This document shows positions 8,700 through 17,468 of a DNA stretch of 64,000 nucleotides, piece by piece. The notes beneath the pieces were generated by a model. That model ran no database searches and was not told the DNA's origin. It saw only the letters and a list, made by a program, of their open reading frames with translations. The translations under genes and the position numbers were made by a program. Each line of letters begins with the position of its first letter. The stretch's first letter is position 1. This DNA comes from Thalassovita autumnalis (lineage in GTDB: Bacteria > Pseudomonadota > Alphaproteobacteria > Rhodobacterales > Rhodobacteraceae): the NCBI RefSeq assembly GCF_001458255.1, contig NZ_CYSB01000035.1, forward strand, positions 57,317-121,316, given 5' to 3'.

Positions 8700-9224
8700 T
8701 CAGTTTTGCGGGGCGGGGACGGTGATCACCGCTTCAACCATCTTGCCGTTGTGCATCAGCTGCTCATGGCTGTTGGCGTTCAAGGTCACCTTCACCTCAG
8801 CGCCCGGTGTCAAGTTCGACAGCAGGAACCAGTCACTGTAGAGCCGGGTCAGCTTGACCCCATCGACATAAATATGGGCGTGACCGGTGCCGGGCACATG
8901 CGGGCCATTCACCGCTTCTGGGGTCAGGGCGAAGTTTTGATAGCGCACCTGCAGGTTATAGCTGTTGCCGCCGTCATGGTGCAGTTCCAGTGACAGATCC
9001 GGCGTGCCGGTGCCCTCAGTCGTGACATCCCGCATGGCGCTGTGGTCGTGATCGGTCATCGCACCTTCGGCCGTGTCATGGGCCAGATGGCCCGTGCCTG
9101 CGCCGTGCGCGGCGGGGTCATTATGATCGTGCCCTTCCAGCTGCGCGTTGCTGCTGACCGCCAGGAGGAAGCCAAAGCCGGTGCCAAAAAACAGGGCGAT
9201 GATCGCAAGGTAGAGGCTCTTCAT
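8700..9224 (-). CDS. His-rich exported protein in the cobalt locus, unknown family
   Basis: A 174-residue protein with an N-terminal hydrophobic anchor or signal (residues 4-24), then a His-rich linker (GHDHND, GAGTGHLAHD, MTDHDHSAM; residues 31-64) and a beta-rich C-terminal domain with GTGHAHIYVDGVKLTRLYSD and NSHEQLMHNG (residues 113-160). The C-terminal pattern recalls small periplasmic domains with a GHxHIxVDG turn, but I cannot name the family. It lies between cbtA and cobW in the same orientation, so it most likely binds or hands over cobalt in the periplasm; that is inference from position and histidines. Confidence 0.75.
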   Translation of the reverse strand: MKSLYLAIIALFFGTGFGFLLAVSSNAQLEGHDHNDPAAHGAGTGHLAHDTAEGAMTDHDHSAMRDVTTEGTGTPDLSLELHHDGGNSYNLQVRYQNFALTPEAVNGPHVPGTGHAHIYVDGVKLTRLYSDWFLLSNLTPGAEVKVTLNANSHEQLMHNGKMVEAVITVPAPQN

Positions 9225-9288
9225 CTCTACGGGTCCTTTCGGCTAAAGGCCGGAAGCGATGCCCCCGGCCCAGCGTCGGAGTTTCGGA

Positions 9289-9969
9289 TTAACCTTCAGC
9301 CTCGGCGCGGCTCCAGAAGAAGCCGGCGAAACAGCCAAGGATCGCCCAGGAGGCCAGGCCAACGCCAAGGGCGCGACCGGCAAATTCCCCGCCCAGTTCC
9401 GGCGGCACGGGGCCAGCGAAATACTCGGGCTGCGGTGCGCCGATCACATGTGGTGCCAGCAGCAGAACAGCGGCAACACCCCATGCGGCCCAGCCTGAGC
9501 CGAAGCCGATCAGCGCCATCGCGATCGCGGCGGAAATCACCGTGCCGAACCACCAGATTTGACGGTCCACAACATCGGCCGCCGCAACACCGGGCAGTTC
9601 CGGCGGCAGGCTGACGGCGGGGGCGAAATGGAAGGCGATATAGCCTGCGATGCCCCAGATGATACCGTTGCGCGCGGTCACGGCATGGCCGCGGTCGCTG
9701 GCCAGCGCCATGGCGCCCACCAGCATAAAGGCATAGCCGGTGTAGATCAGTGCGGTGAACAGAACGCTCAACCCGTCGCGCATCGCGTCAAAGCCTGGCA
9801 GCTCCTGTTCAACAGCGTTCAGTGTTCCCCCGAAATGCACCAGTTCGCCGGCCTCATAAAGTTCGGCGTGCAAGAGCACAGGTTGCACAAATATCAGTTG
9901 CAGCACGGCGGCAATCAGCCCTGCTGCAAACCCAGCGAACAACGCGCTGGTCCCGATTTTAGCAAACAT
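9289..9969 (-). CDS. cbtA: Cobalt transporter subunit CbtA
   Basis: A 226-residue membrane protein with about five transmembrane segments, matching CbtA of the B12-regulated CbtAB cobalt importer predicted in alphaproteobacteria. Signposts are the first segment ALFAGFAAGLIAAVLQL, the periplasmic HFGGTLNAVEQELPG, YIAFHFAPAVSLPPELPG with the conserved FHFAP, and RQIWWFGTVISAA. It follows cbtB by 14 bp and should be translated from the same riboswitch-controlled message. The role in Co2+ uptake is known from comparative genomics of the family more than from biochemistry. Confidence 0.93.
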   Translation of the reverse strand: MFAKIGTSALFAGFAAGLIAAVLQLIFVQPVLLHAELYEAGELVHFGGTLNAVEQELPGFDAMRDGLSVLFTALIYTGYAFMLVGAMALASDRGHAVTARNGIIWGIAGYIAFHFAPAVSLPPELPGVAAADVVDRQIWWFGTVISAAIAMALIGFGSGWAAWGVAAVLLLAPHVIGAPQPEYFAGPVPPELGGEFAGRALGVGLASWAILGCFAGFFWSRAEAEG

Positions 9970-9983
9970 GAAGCTTGGTCAGC

Positions 9984-10163
9984 TCAGTGGCAGGGGAAGC
10001 CAGTGGCGTGGCGCACGTCATGTGCAGCATCATGCAGGGTGTCTGCCTGAACGTGGCCGGCAACGGTGACGATGCCCATGCCAATCACGGCAGCAAAGAT
10101 GAAACCAACCAGTGCCGAGGTGTTGGATTTTGCGGCGGTCTTGGTCGCAGTCATAGTTGTCAT
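9984..10163 (-). CDS. cbtB: Cobalt transporter subunit CbtB
   Basis: A 59-residue single-span protein: cytoplasmic MTTMTATKTAAKSN, one transmembrane helix (about 16-36) and a short His-containing tail (H37, H44, H48, H52, and the terminal CH). This is the CbtB pattern, the small partner of CbtA. The ATG at 10163 is preferred over the in-frame ATG at 10187 because GAGGAG lies 9-12 bases before it and the upstream extension would run into the riboswitch expression platform. It is the first gene after the cobalamin riboswitch. Confidence 0.92.
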   Translation of the reverse strand: MTTMTATKTAAKSNTSALVGFIFAAVIGMGIVTVAGHVQADTLHDAAHDVRHATGFPCH

Positions 10164-10204
10164 TTGTTCTGTCTCCTCTTCCGTCATCCCCGACGGATTG
10201 GGTT

Positions 10205-10380
10205 ATCGTTATCGCATGGCAGGTCTCCTGGCTGGCGGGTCGATGCACCTGCGGCCTTCCCGAGCGGTGGCTCAGTGGCACGTGCAGGCACTCTCCGCTG
10301 ACAGTCGCGGGGGCGGCTGCGGCTGTGGGCCCCGGATTGGGTCACCCATTCCACATTCCCTCTTCGTCCCGAACGCTTTG
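10205..10380 (-). ncRNA. Cobalamin (AdoCbl-type) riboswitch upstream of cbtBA
   Basis: Read on the minus strand, the leader has the ordered landmarks of the cobalamin aptamer: GGGAATGTGG near the 5' end, then CCCCCGCGACTGTC, then GCCACTG, then GGGAAGGC, and finally the B12 box GCCAGGAGACCTGCC at 10218-10232. A short helix CCGTC / GACGG lies just before the cbtB ribosome site (GAGGAG) and is a candidate switch element, suggesting that cobalamin shuts off cobalt import by hiding the ribosome site. The ends given are approximate. Confidence 0.93.
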
Positions 10381-10647
10381 CGCTCTGAGATGGGAACCAT
10401 ACTAAACCCTTTAATCGCGCGGAATGCTGCAATGCGTCAAGCGCGTTTTGCGCGCATTGGCGGGTCAAAAACGACCAGAAGCCCCCTTAATCTAGGGTCA
10501 ACATCGGCGAAGAATCGCAATATTTTGTGGATAACTGCTGGGATAACCCGAAATAAGGGGCGTTTGCGTTGACTCAATGGCGCTGCGGCTCTCAGGATCA
10601 GGGGACTTTGGAATCACAACTGGAATCATTAGGGGACGCCACAGCAC
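10381..10647. other. Intergenic region between the riboswitch and smc
   Basis: About 270 bp without a gene. On the minus strand it should hold the cbtBA promoter (a TTGACG lies near 10437, but no convincing -10 at normal spacing was found). On the plus strand it precedes smc and holds a perfect DnaA-box sequence (10526-10534) and an AT-rich stretch AATATTTTGTGGATAA. The ORFs crossing it look like chance frames. Confidence 0.5.
10526..10534 (-). promoter_or_regulatory. Sequence identical to the consensus DnaA box
   Basis: TGTGGATAA on the plus strand equals TTATCCACA on the minus strand, the strong DnaA-box consensus. Only a single perfect copy is seen, with a weaker GGGATAA 9 bases on, so this is not an origin; it may be chance or a DnaA-regulated promoter for smc. 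Confidence 0.4.
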
Positions 10648-13600
10648 GTGCTGTTTTCCAAACTCAGACTGACCGGCTTCAAAAGCTTTGTCGATCCGAC
10701 CGATCTGCTGATCAAGGACGGGTTGACCGGAGTCGTGGGGCCAAATGGCTGTGGCAAGTCGAACCTTCTTGAGGCGCTGCGTTGGGTGATGGGGGAAAAC
10801 CGCCCCAAGGCAATGCGCGGCGGCGGCATGGAGGATGTGATCTTTGCCGGTGCCTCCTCCCGTCCGGCGCGTAATTTCGCTGAGGTCAGCCTGGTCATCG
10901 ACAATTCACAGCGGCTGGCGCCTGCTGGCTTCAACGAAGAGGACCAGCTGGAAATCGTCCGCCGGATCACCCGTGACGTCGGCTCGGCCTATAAGGTGAA
11001 CACCAAGGATGTGCGCGCCCGTGACGTGCAGATGCTGTTTGCCGATGCCTCCACCGGGGCGCATTCGCCAGCGCTGGTGCGGCAGGGGCAAATCTCGGAG
11101 TTGATTAACTCCAAGCCCAAGGCGCGACGGCGCATTCTGGAAGAGGCTGCCGGGATCTCAGGGCTTTATCAGCGTCGTCATGAGGCTGAGTTGAAACTGA
11201 AAGGGGCCGAACAGAACCTCGCCCGGGTGGATGATGTGGTGGATCAGCTGGCCAGCCAACTGGCGACATTGGATCGTCAGGCCCGTCAGGCGGCACGCTA
11301 TCGCACCATCGGGGAAGAGTTGCGCAAGGCCGAGGGGCTGCTGCTCTACCGGCGGTGGCGCGAAGCGGATGAGGCCCGGCTGGCTGCTGAGGAAGAGCTG
11401 CGCAGTCGTGTCACCGCAGCCGCTCAGGCTGAAGCTGAGGCGCGCAAGATTGCCAAAATGCGGGCCGAGTTGGATGCCGGCCTGCCGCCCCTGCGCGAAG
11501 AAGAGGCGATTGCCGCGGCGATCCTGCAGCGGCTGGCGGTTCAGCGCGACACGCTGAAAGATCAGGAAGCGCAGGCGCTGCAGTCGATCGAAACCCTGAA
11601 AAACCGCATCCTGCAGATGGGCAAGGATATCGAACGCGAAGCCGGTCTGAACCGCGACGCGGGTGAAACGATTGAACGGTTGGAATGGGAAGCGCGTGAG
11701 CTGCAGAAGGCCAGCGAAGGCCATGAAGATAAGCTCGAGATTGCCTCGGAAATGGCGCATGAGGCGGCACTGGTCCTGCAGGATCGCGAAACCGAGATGT
11801 CGCAGCAGACCGAAGACGTGGCCCGCCTGTCGGCCCGTCACCAATCGGCGCAGCGGATGCTGGATGATGTGCGCAAAACCCTGGCTCGGTCTGAGGCTGA
11901 GGCGCTGAAAGCACGCGATGCGGTTGCCACGGCGCAGCAGGCCTCGGAACAGGCGCAGGTGAATTTCGAAGCGGCCGAGGAAGAGGCCGAGCTGGCGCAG
12001 GCGACGGCAGAAAACGCCGAAGAAACCCTGATGGAGGCAGAGGCTGCGCGGGCTGAAACGCAATCGCGTGAGGCTGATGTGCGCGCCGAGAGGTCCGAGG
12101 CGGAGGGCGAGTTGAACGCCCTGCGGGCTGAGGTCACGGCGCTGGCCAAGCTGTTGGAACGTGACACCGCTGAGGGTGGTCAGATCCTTGACCGGTTGCA
12201 GGTGGAAATGGGCTTTGAAAAGGCGCTGGGTGCGGCGCTGGCCGATGATCTGCGCGCGCCCCAGGTTGAGGGCGATGGCCCTTCGGGCTGGACCGAACTG
12301 CCCGATTATGATGAGGCGCAGGCGCTGCCACCCGGCGTGCCACCCCTGTCAAACCATGTGTCTGTGCCCGATGTTCTGGCCCGCCGGATGGCGCAAATCG
12401 GCCTGATCGATCCCGAAGATGCGCCGCGCCTGCAGCCGCTGTTGCAGCCCGGTCAGCGTCTGGTCTCGCTCGAGGGGGATCTGTGGCGCTGGGACGGCTA
12501 TCGCGCCTGGGCCGAGGATGCGCCCTCGGCCGCGGCGCTGCGTCTGCAGCAGTTGAACAGGCTGGAAGAACTGAAACAGCAGTCCGAACATGCGGGCACC
12601 CGCGCCGAAGCGGCCCGTGCAGCGCATGAGGCGCTGACCCAGCGTTTGGCCGATCTGACCCGCGCCGATCAGGCCGCCCGTCAGGCCCGCCGCGATGCGG
12701 ACCGTCTGGTCAATGAGGCCAGTCGCCGTCTGTCGCGCGCCGAAGCGGATATGACGCTGGCTGGATCAAAACTTGAAAGCCTCGGCATGGCGGTTGAACG
12801 CCATGAGGATGAGGCGATGGAATCCCGCGCCCGTGTGGTCGAAGCGGAGGAGGCCCTGGGCGAGCTTGATGACCTCAGCGAGGCCCGCGCCGCGGTTGAG
12901 GATCTGAAGCTGACGGTTGAGGCTGCGCGGATGACCATGATGACCAAACGATCGGCCCATGATGAGGTGCGCCGTGAAGGCGAGGCACGCCTGCGCCGCA
13001 GCCAGGAGGTCACCAAGGAAATCTCGGGCTGGAAGCACCGGTTGGAAACCGCCTCCAAACGCAGCTCGGAACTGGCGGACCGCAAAGAAGAATCCGAGGA
13101 AGAACTGGCCGAAGCCATGGCGCTGCCCGAAGAGATCGCGGAAAAGCGCGAAGATCTGGGGGAGGCGATCGAAACCGCTGAGGCGCGACGCAAGGAGGCC
13201 GCAGATGTTCTGGCCGAGGCCGAAGCGGCGCTGCGTCTGGCCGAACAGGGTGAACGGGATGCAGAACGCGCCGCCTCAGATGCGCGCGAAGCCCGCGCCG
13301 GGTCCGAAGCGCGTGCCGAAGCCGCCCGTGAAACCGTGGCTCTGACGGTTGAGCGCATTGATGAGGTGATGCAGGTCACGCCGCAGAAACTGCTGGAAAC
13401 ACTGGACACCAACCCCGAAGACATGGCCGATGCCGAAGCGCTGGAACAGGATGTGAACCGCCTGAAGCGGCAGCGCGATGCCCTGGGGGCGGTGAACCTG
13501 CGTGCCGAGGAGGATGCCAAAGAGGTCCGTGAGGAACACGGGTCTCTGGTGGATGAAAAGGCCGATCTGGAAGAGGCGATCAAGGCGCTGCGCTCGGGCA

Positions 13601-14103
13601 TTGCCAACCTCAACAAAGAGGGACGCGAACGTCTGCTAACGGCCTTTGAACAGGTGAATTCCAACTTCTCACTGCTGTTCACCCACCTCTTTGGCGGCGG
13701 TGAGGCCAATCTGGAACTGATCGAAAGTGAGGATCCGCTGGACGCCGGGCTGGAGATCATGTGCCAGCCCCCGGGCAAGAAGCTTTCGACCCTGTCGCTG
13801 CTGTCAGGTGGTGAACAGACCTTGACCGCCATGGCGCTGATCTTTGCGGTGTTCCTGGCGAACCCGGCGCCGATCTGTGTGCTGGATGAGGTCGACGCGC
13901 CGCTGGATGATGCCAACGTGACCCGGTTCTGCGACCTGCTGGACGAAATGTGCCGCCGCACCGACACGCGCTTCCTCATCATCACCCACCACGCGGTGAC
14001 CATGGCGCGGATGGACCGCCTGTTTGGCGTCACCATGCAGGAACAGGGCGTCAGCCAGCTGGTCAGCGTTGACCTGAAAAAGGCCGAAGCGCTGGTGGCT
14101 TGA
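10648..14103 (+). CDS. smc: Chromosome segregation ATPase SMC
   Basis: An 1151-residue SMC protein, the core of bacterial condensin that folds and segregates the chromosome. The N-terminal ATPase half has Walker A GPNGCGKS (31-38); two long coiled coils flank a hinge (roughly residues 510-640); the C-terminal half has signature LSGGEQTLTAMAL and Walker B CVLDEVDAPLDD. The coiled coils are extremely rich in Glu, Ala and Arg. The start is GTG (no ATG is near), with AGGGGA about 11 bases upstream; MLFSKLRLTGFKSF is the normal SMC N-terminus, so the start is secure. ScpA and ScpB are not in the window. Confidence 0.97.
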   Translation: MLFSKLRLTGFKSFVDPTDLLIKDGLTGVVGPNGCGKSNLLEALRWVMGENRPKAMRGGGMEDVIFAGASSRPARNFAEVSLVIDNSQRLAPAGFNEEDQLEIVRRITRDVGSAYKVNTKDVRARDVQMLFADASTGAHSPALVRQGQISELINSKPKARRRILEEAAGISGLYQRRHEAELKLKGAEQNLARVDDVVDQLASQLATLDRQARQAARYRTIGEELRKAEGLLLYRRWREADEARLAAEEELRSRVTAAAQAEAEARKIAKMRAELDAGLPPLREEEAIAAAILQRLAVQRDTLKDQEAQALQSIETLKNRILQMGKDIEREAGLNRDAGETIERLEWEARELQKASEGHEDKLEIASEMAHEAALVLQDRETEMSQQTEDVARLSARHQSAQRMLDDVRKTLARSEAEALKARDAVATAQQASEQAQVNFEAAEEEAELAQATAENAEETLMEAEAARAETQSREADVRAERSEAEGELNALRAEVTALAKLLERDTAEGGQILDRLQVEMGFEKALGAALADDLRAPQVEGDGPSGWTELPDYDEAQALPPGVPPLSNHVSVPDVLARRMAQIGLIDPEDAPRLQPLLQPGQRLVSLEGDLWRWDGYRAWAEDAPSAAALRLQQLNRLEELKQQSEHAGTRAEAARAAHEALTQRLADLTRADQAARQARRDADRLVNEASRRLSRAEADMTLAGSKLESLGMAVERHEDEAMESRARVVEAEEALGELDDLSEARAAVEDLKLTVEAARMTMMTKRSAHDEVRREGEARLRRSQEVTKEISGWKHRLETASKRSSELADRKEESEEELAEAMALPEEIAEKREDLGEAIETAEARRKEAADVLAEAEAALRLAEQGERDAERAASDAREARAGSEARAEAARETVALTVERIDEVMQVTPQKLLETLDTNPEDMADAEALEQDVNRLKRQRDALGAVNLRAEEDAKEVREEHGSLVDEKADLEEAIKALRSGIANLNKEGRERLLTAFEQVNSNFSLLFTHLFGGGEANLELIESEDPLDAGLEIMCQPPGKKLSTLSLLSGGEQTLTAMALIFAVFLANPAPICVLDEVDAPLDDANVTRFCDLLDEMCRRTDTRFLIITHHAVTMARMDRLFGVTMQEQGVSQLVSVDLKKAEALVA

Positions 14104-14116
14104 TGCTCTGGATCTG

Positions 14117-14148
14117 AAAAAGAAAACCGGCGGGGATGCCGCCGGTTT
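14117..14148 (-). terminator. Intrinsic terminator for the porin-like gene
   Basis: Perfect 10-bp stem AAACCGGCGG / CCGCCGGTTT with a 5-base loop (14124-14148). On the minus strand it is followed by TTCTTTTTC, a U-rich tail; on the plus strand it is followed by C and then Gs, so it chiefly ends minus-strand transcription while separating it from smc. Confidence 0.75.
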
Positions 14149-14175
14149 CGGGGGGGGCAGGAGCGTCTGCCGCCC

Positions 14176-15096
14176 TTAGTAAAAGCCAAAACCGCTGACA
14201 AATTCTTTGCGCTCGCGACGCTCATAGGCTGCGGGGGCCTGATTGCCAAAGGCGATGTCGATACCGACTGAGAAGTACTGCTCATCCCAGTCCAAGTCCT
14301 TGTTATATTCTGCATAAAGCGTCACAGGACCAAGGCTGCCTTTGTCATCGCTCAACTGATACCAAGCGGCAAGGCTGTAATGCATGAGCTCAAGGTTTTC
14401 GGTGGCATAGTTTACATTGCCCGCCACGCGCAGGTCATCGGTTAGGTCGACCAGCAGGGTCGCGCCGATTTGATCGTCACCCCAGCCGTTGTCATCCAGA
14501 TCCTGCAGGGTGGTCAGGTGATAACCCCAACGGCCCATATCGCGGCCGATGATGACACCCAGATCCTGGCTGTCGGCCTCATACCCTAAGCGGAAGAAAT
14601 GACCAAAAGCTTGGGTGGCAACGCCCAGTTCCCATTCTTCGGTGTCGTCCAGTGGGACGGACAGGGCGATGTGCAGCCCGTCCTGTTCCAGATCAACACG
14701 CAGGGTTTTGTCGTGATCCTCGGTCGTGTCGTCCATCAGGAAATAGTCTTCGGACAACATGTTGCCCGCGCCATAAAAGCTGCCGTAGGTCAGGGTCACG
14801 GCACCGCTGTTCAGCAGGAAGAACAGGTTTTCTTCGGGCTCGAATTCGAAATCATCCTCGCCCAGTTCGGTTTCAAACTTCAGGCCTGCGCCGATCGTGA
14901 CCCTGTCAAACTGATAGGTCGCGCTCACTTCGCCGCGCAGGTCATTGTAGATGTTTTCCCAGTCGCCAATGCAGGGGCAATATCCGTTAAAGCTTTCGGT
15001 TTGGGCAAAACCACCAAAGGACAGTTCGGCCTGTGCGGCGCCAGCGGTCAGTGTCGCGATGGCGGCGACGGCAGTCAAAGTGGGTTTCATTGTCAT
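14176..15096 (-). CDS. Outer-membrane beta-barrel (porin-like) protein
   Basis: A 306-residue exported protein: signal peptide MKPTLTAVAAIATLTAGAAQA, then alternating hydrophobic/polar strands rich in Asp, Glu, Gly and Tyr (for example VTLTYGSFYGAGNM, LRVAGNVNYATENLEL) and a C-terminal aromatic residue (GFGFY), as expected of a barrel inserted by the BAM complex. Similar to the small porin-like proteins common in Rhodobacteraceae; the solute is unknown. ATG at 15096 is chosen because AGGA lies 8 bases upstream; 15090 is possible, and the longer frame from 15270 gives an untypical Arg-rich extension. Confidence 0.75.
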   Translation of the reverse strand: MTMKPTLTAVAAIATLTAGAAQAELSFGGFAQTESFNGYCPCIGDWENIYNDLRGEVSATYQFDRVTIGAGLKFETELGEDDFEFEPEENLFFLLNSGAVTLTYGSFYGAGNMLSEDYFLMDDTTEDHDKTLRVDLEQDGLHIALSVPLDDTEEWELGVATQAFGHFFRLGYEADSQDLGVIIGRDMGRWGYHLTTLQDLDDNGWGDDQIGATLLVDLTDDLRVAGNVNYATENLELMHYSLAAWYQLSDDKGSLGPVTLYAEYNKDLDWDEQYFSVGIDIAFGNQAPAAYERRERKEFVSGFGFY

Positions 15097-15231
15097 CCGC
15101 ATGATCCTATGGCGCGCTTCTAAGAGCGTTGCATGGCAGAGTCTTGGTTTTGCCCTGCGCAAGGGTGGCCTTTGTGGCAATGCTGTTGCGTGCGGGTCAC
15201 GTGGATCAGGGAATTTACACCTTTGACGTCC

Positions 15232-15267
15232 ATAAAAAACGGCCACGCAATCTGCGCGACCGTTTTC
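15232..15267 (-). terminator. Intrinsic terminator of the lytic transglycosylase gene
   Basis: Minus-strand hairpin AAAACGG ... CCGTTTT with an inner CGC/GCG pairing, ending in TTTTTT (15236-15266). It is directly downstream of the transglycosylase stop codon. Confidence 0.75.
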
Positions 15268-15285
15268 CAAGCAGGTGCGACAGGC

Positions 15286-16476
15286 CTATAGCGCGTTCAG
15301 CAACGCGGCGGTTGGCCATGCATCGGCGGGCAGGCCCAGACGTTTCTGTTCCGCTTGGGTGGCGGCGCGGGTGCCTGCGCCCAGAATGCCGTCGATCTTG
15401 CCCACATCGTGACCCCGCGCTGCCAGTTTCTTCTGCAGCTGCTTCATCTGTGGGCCGCTCAACCCCTGTTCTGGTGCGCCACCGTCAAACACCGGGCCGC
15501 CCAACAGGCGGGTGCCGAAATAGGCGGCGGTCAGAACATAGGTAAAGCTTTGGTTCCATTCGAAATAAACGTCAAAGTTCGGATAGGCGATAAAGGCCGG
15601 CCCTTTGCGGCCCTGGGGCAGGATCAGCTTGCCATTGAGGCCCTTCGCCTGCCAGGCGCCCGAACGGGGCTGCACGCCCATCGCCTGCCATTTGCTGATC
15701 GGCAGCGCCTTTGCGGTGCCCGACAGCGACCAGTCCATTTCGGCAGGCACAGTGACCTCCTGCAACCACGGCTCACCTGCGCGCCAGCCCAGATGGCTGA
15801 GCATTTTTCCGCCCGACAGCAGCGCATCAGGGGCGGAGGTTTTCAGTGAGACCTTGCCGTCACCATCACCATCCACACCGTTTTCGATGATGTCGGCAGG
15901 TAGCATCTGTACCATGCCAATCTCACCGGCCCAGGCGCCGGTGGTGCGGTTCGGATCAAACTCGCCACGGGCAAAAAGTTCCAGCGCAGCAAAAACCTGT
16001 GGGCGGAACAACTCGGGGCGGCGGCAGTCATGTGACAGGGTCACCAGCGCGTTCAGCGTGTTGAAATCGCCCTGATAGCCGCCGTAGTCGGTCTCAAACG
16101 CCCAGAACGCCAGAAGCACCCCGCGCGAAACACCGTATTCCCGTTCGATCCGGTCAAAAACCTTGCTGTATTGCTGGGCTTTTTTCTTGCCGGTGTTGAT
16201 CCGGTTCTGGGAAATCAGATGGCGTGAAAACTCGGTGAAGTTCTTCTGAAACACGCCTTGGCGCCGGTCAGCTGCCAGAACCTTCTGGTCCTGTGCGACA
16301 TTTGCAAAGAAGCGTTTGGTCAGACCGGCATCATAGCCCATGGATTGGGCTTCCTGGCGCAGGCCTTTGACGAAGCTGTTGAATCCGCCGCCACATTCGG
16401 CGGCGTAGCTTGCCGTGGCAAGGGTCGCGGTGAGGGCGAAAGTGGTGAGTGCTTTGGTGATCTGGGGGCGTTTCAT
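15286..16476 (-). CDS. MltB-family lytic murein transglycosylase with peptidoglycan-binding domain
   Basis: A 396-residue periplasmic enzyme that cleaves peptidoglycan glycan strands non-hydrolytically. It has a signal peptide (to about AAECGGG, residue 26), an SLT_2/MltB catalytic domain (about 28-320) with the catalytic Glu in LLAFWAFETDYG, the companion GEIGMVQMLPADI, and a C-terminal PG_binding_1 domain (QMKQLQKKLAARGHDVGKIDG ILGAGT, about 335-394). No lipobox, so probably soluble in the periplasm. Monocistronic with its own terminator. Confidence 0.92.
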   Translation of the reverse strand: MKRPQITKALTTFALTATLATASYAAECGGGFNSFVKGLRQEAQSMGYDAGLTKRFFANVAQDQKVLAADRRQGVFQKNFTEFSRHLISQNRINTGKKKAQQYSKVFDRIEREYGVSRGVLLAFWAFETDYGGYQGDFNTLNALVTLSHDCRRPELFRPQVFAALELFARGEFDPNRTTGAWAGEIGMVQMLPADIIENGVDGDGDGKVSLKTSAPDALLSGGKMLSHLGWRAGEPWLQEVTVPAEMDWSLSGTAKALPISKWQAMGVQPRSGAWQAKGLNGKLILPQGRKGPAFIAYPNFDVYFEWNQSFTYVLTAAYFGTRLLGGPVFDGGAPEQGLSGPQMKQLQKKLAARGHDVGKIDGILGAGTRAATQAEQKRLGLPADAWPTAALLNAL

Positions 16477-16559
16477 AAATGCCTCAAAATTGAAATGGGT
16501 GTGGCGACGGTAGCATCATCGTCCGTCAATCGCTAGCCAGTCGCCAGCGTGCGGTGCGG

Positions 16560-17468
16560 TCAGAACAGGGTCAGCAGGAGTGCAAGCCCCAGCACCACAC
16601 CCCAGACCCGCCAAAGCGCTGTGCAAGCGGCATCGATGTGATCAGGGTTGGCGTTATGGCTGCCGTCGACATTCACGTAAGGAAAATCGCGCATTTCCCC
16701 GTCATAGGATCGTGGACCGGACAAGGCGACGTTGAGCGCCCGGGCCATTGCGGCCTCGGGCCAGCCAGCATTGGGGGAGCGGTGCTGCCGGGCGTCGCGC
16801 ACCAGCAGCGGCCAGCCGTGAAACACTTGATGGGTTGCGGCGATCAACGCGGCGGTCAACCGGGCCGGGATCAGGTTCAGAAGGTCGTCAAACCGCGCTG
16901 CGGCCCAGCCGTAATCGCGGTGCCGTTCGGTGCGGTAGCCGATCATGCTGTCAGCGGTGTTGGTGATCTTGTAAAGCAGCAGCCCCGGCAGGCCCAAGAG
17001 GGCAAACCAGAAGATCGGTGCAATCACCCCGTCGCTGAAATTCTCAGCCGCGCTTTCGATGGCGGCGCGGCTGATCGCGGGGCCATCCATCGCGGAGGTA
17101 TCGCGGCCGACAATGCGGGCGACCATCATACGACCGTCGCCTTCGGACAGGCGCAGCGCGTTGGCCACGTCACGCACGTGATCGACCAGACTACGCTGGG
17201 CCAGCAGGGCGGCCAGCACTAGGATTTCCACCAGCGGTCCAAAGGCGGTCAGCAGTTTGCCCAGGATCAGCGCGCCGATGGCCAGTGCCAGCATGGTCAG
17301 GATGCCATTGCGGCGCCGGTCGCTCTTCGGGTCTTCGCCTTGATTGAACCTGTTGTCGGCCCAGCCGATCAACCGCCCCATCAGGACGGCGGGATGGGGT
17401 ACGCGGCTGTAGATCGCTTTCGGTTCGCCCACGGCGGCGTCCAGCAACATGGCAAGGATGAGGGTCAT
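16560..17468 (-). CDS. cbiB: Adenosylcobinamide-phosphate synthase (CbiB/CobD)
   Basis: A 302-residue membrane protein of the CbiB family that joins the aminopropanol(-phosphate) arm to adenosylcobyric acid. Conserved features seen: DAAVGEPKAIYSRVPHPAVLMG near the N-terminus, VGRDTSAMD, the signature AAIESAAENFSDGVIAPIFWF, and KITNTADSMIGYRTERHRDYGWAAARFDDLLN (split over hydrophobic helices). The ATG at 17468 overlaps the preceding TGA (ATGA), so translation is coupled to cobC. The longer frame to 17585 only reads back into cobC. Called CobD in the Pseudomonas denitrificans naming, hence possible confusion with the decarboxylase. Confidence 0.95.
   Translation of the reverse strand: MTLILAMLLDAAVGEPKAIYSRVPHPAVLMGRLIGWADNRFNQGEDPKSDRRRNGILTMLALAIGALILGKLLTAFGPLVEILVLAALLAQRSLVDHVRDVANALRLSEGDGRMMVARIVGRDTSAMDGPAISRAAIESAAENFSDGVIAPIFWFALLGLPGLLLYKITNTADSMIGYRTERHRDYGWAAARFDDLLNLIPARLTAALIAATHQVFHGWPLLVRDARQHRSPNAGWPEAAMARALNVALSGPRSYDGEMRDFPYVNVDGSHNANPDHIDAACTALWRVWGVVLGLALLLTLF

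Noticed and set aside
12681..14315. Long minus-strand open frame (over 500 codons) opposite smc
   Set aside because: It is Ser/Arg-rich with no recognisable domain and mirrors the codon pattern of the smc coiled coil; a GC-driven shadow of a certain gene.
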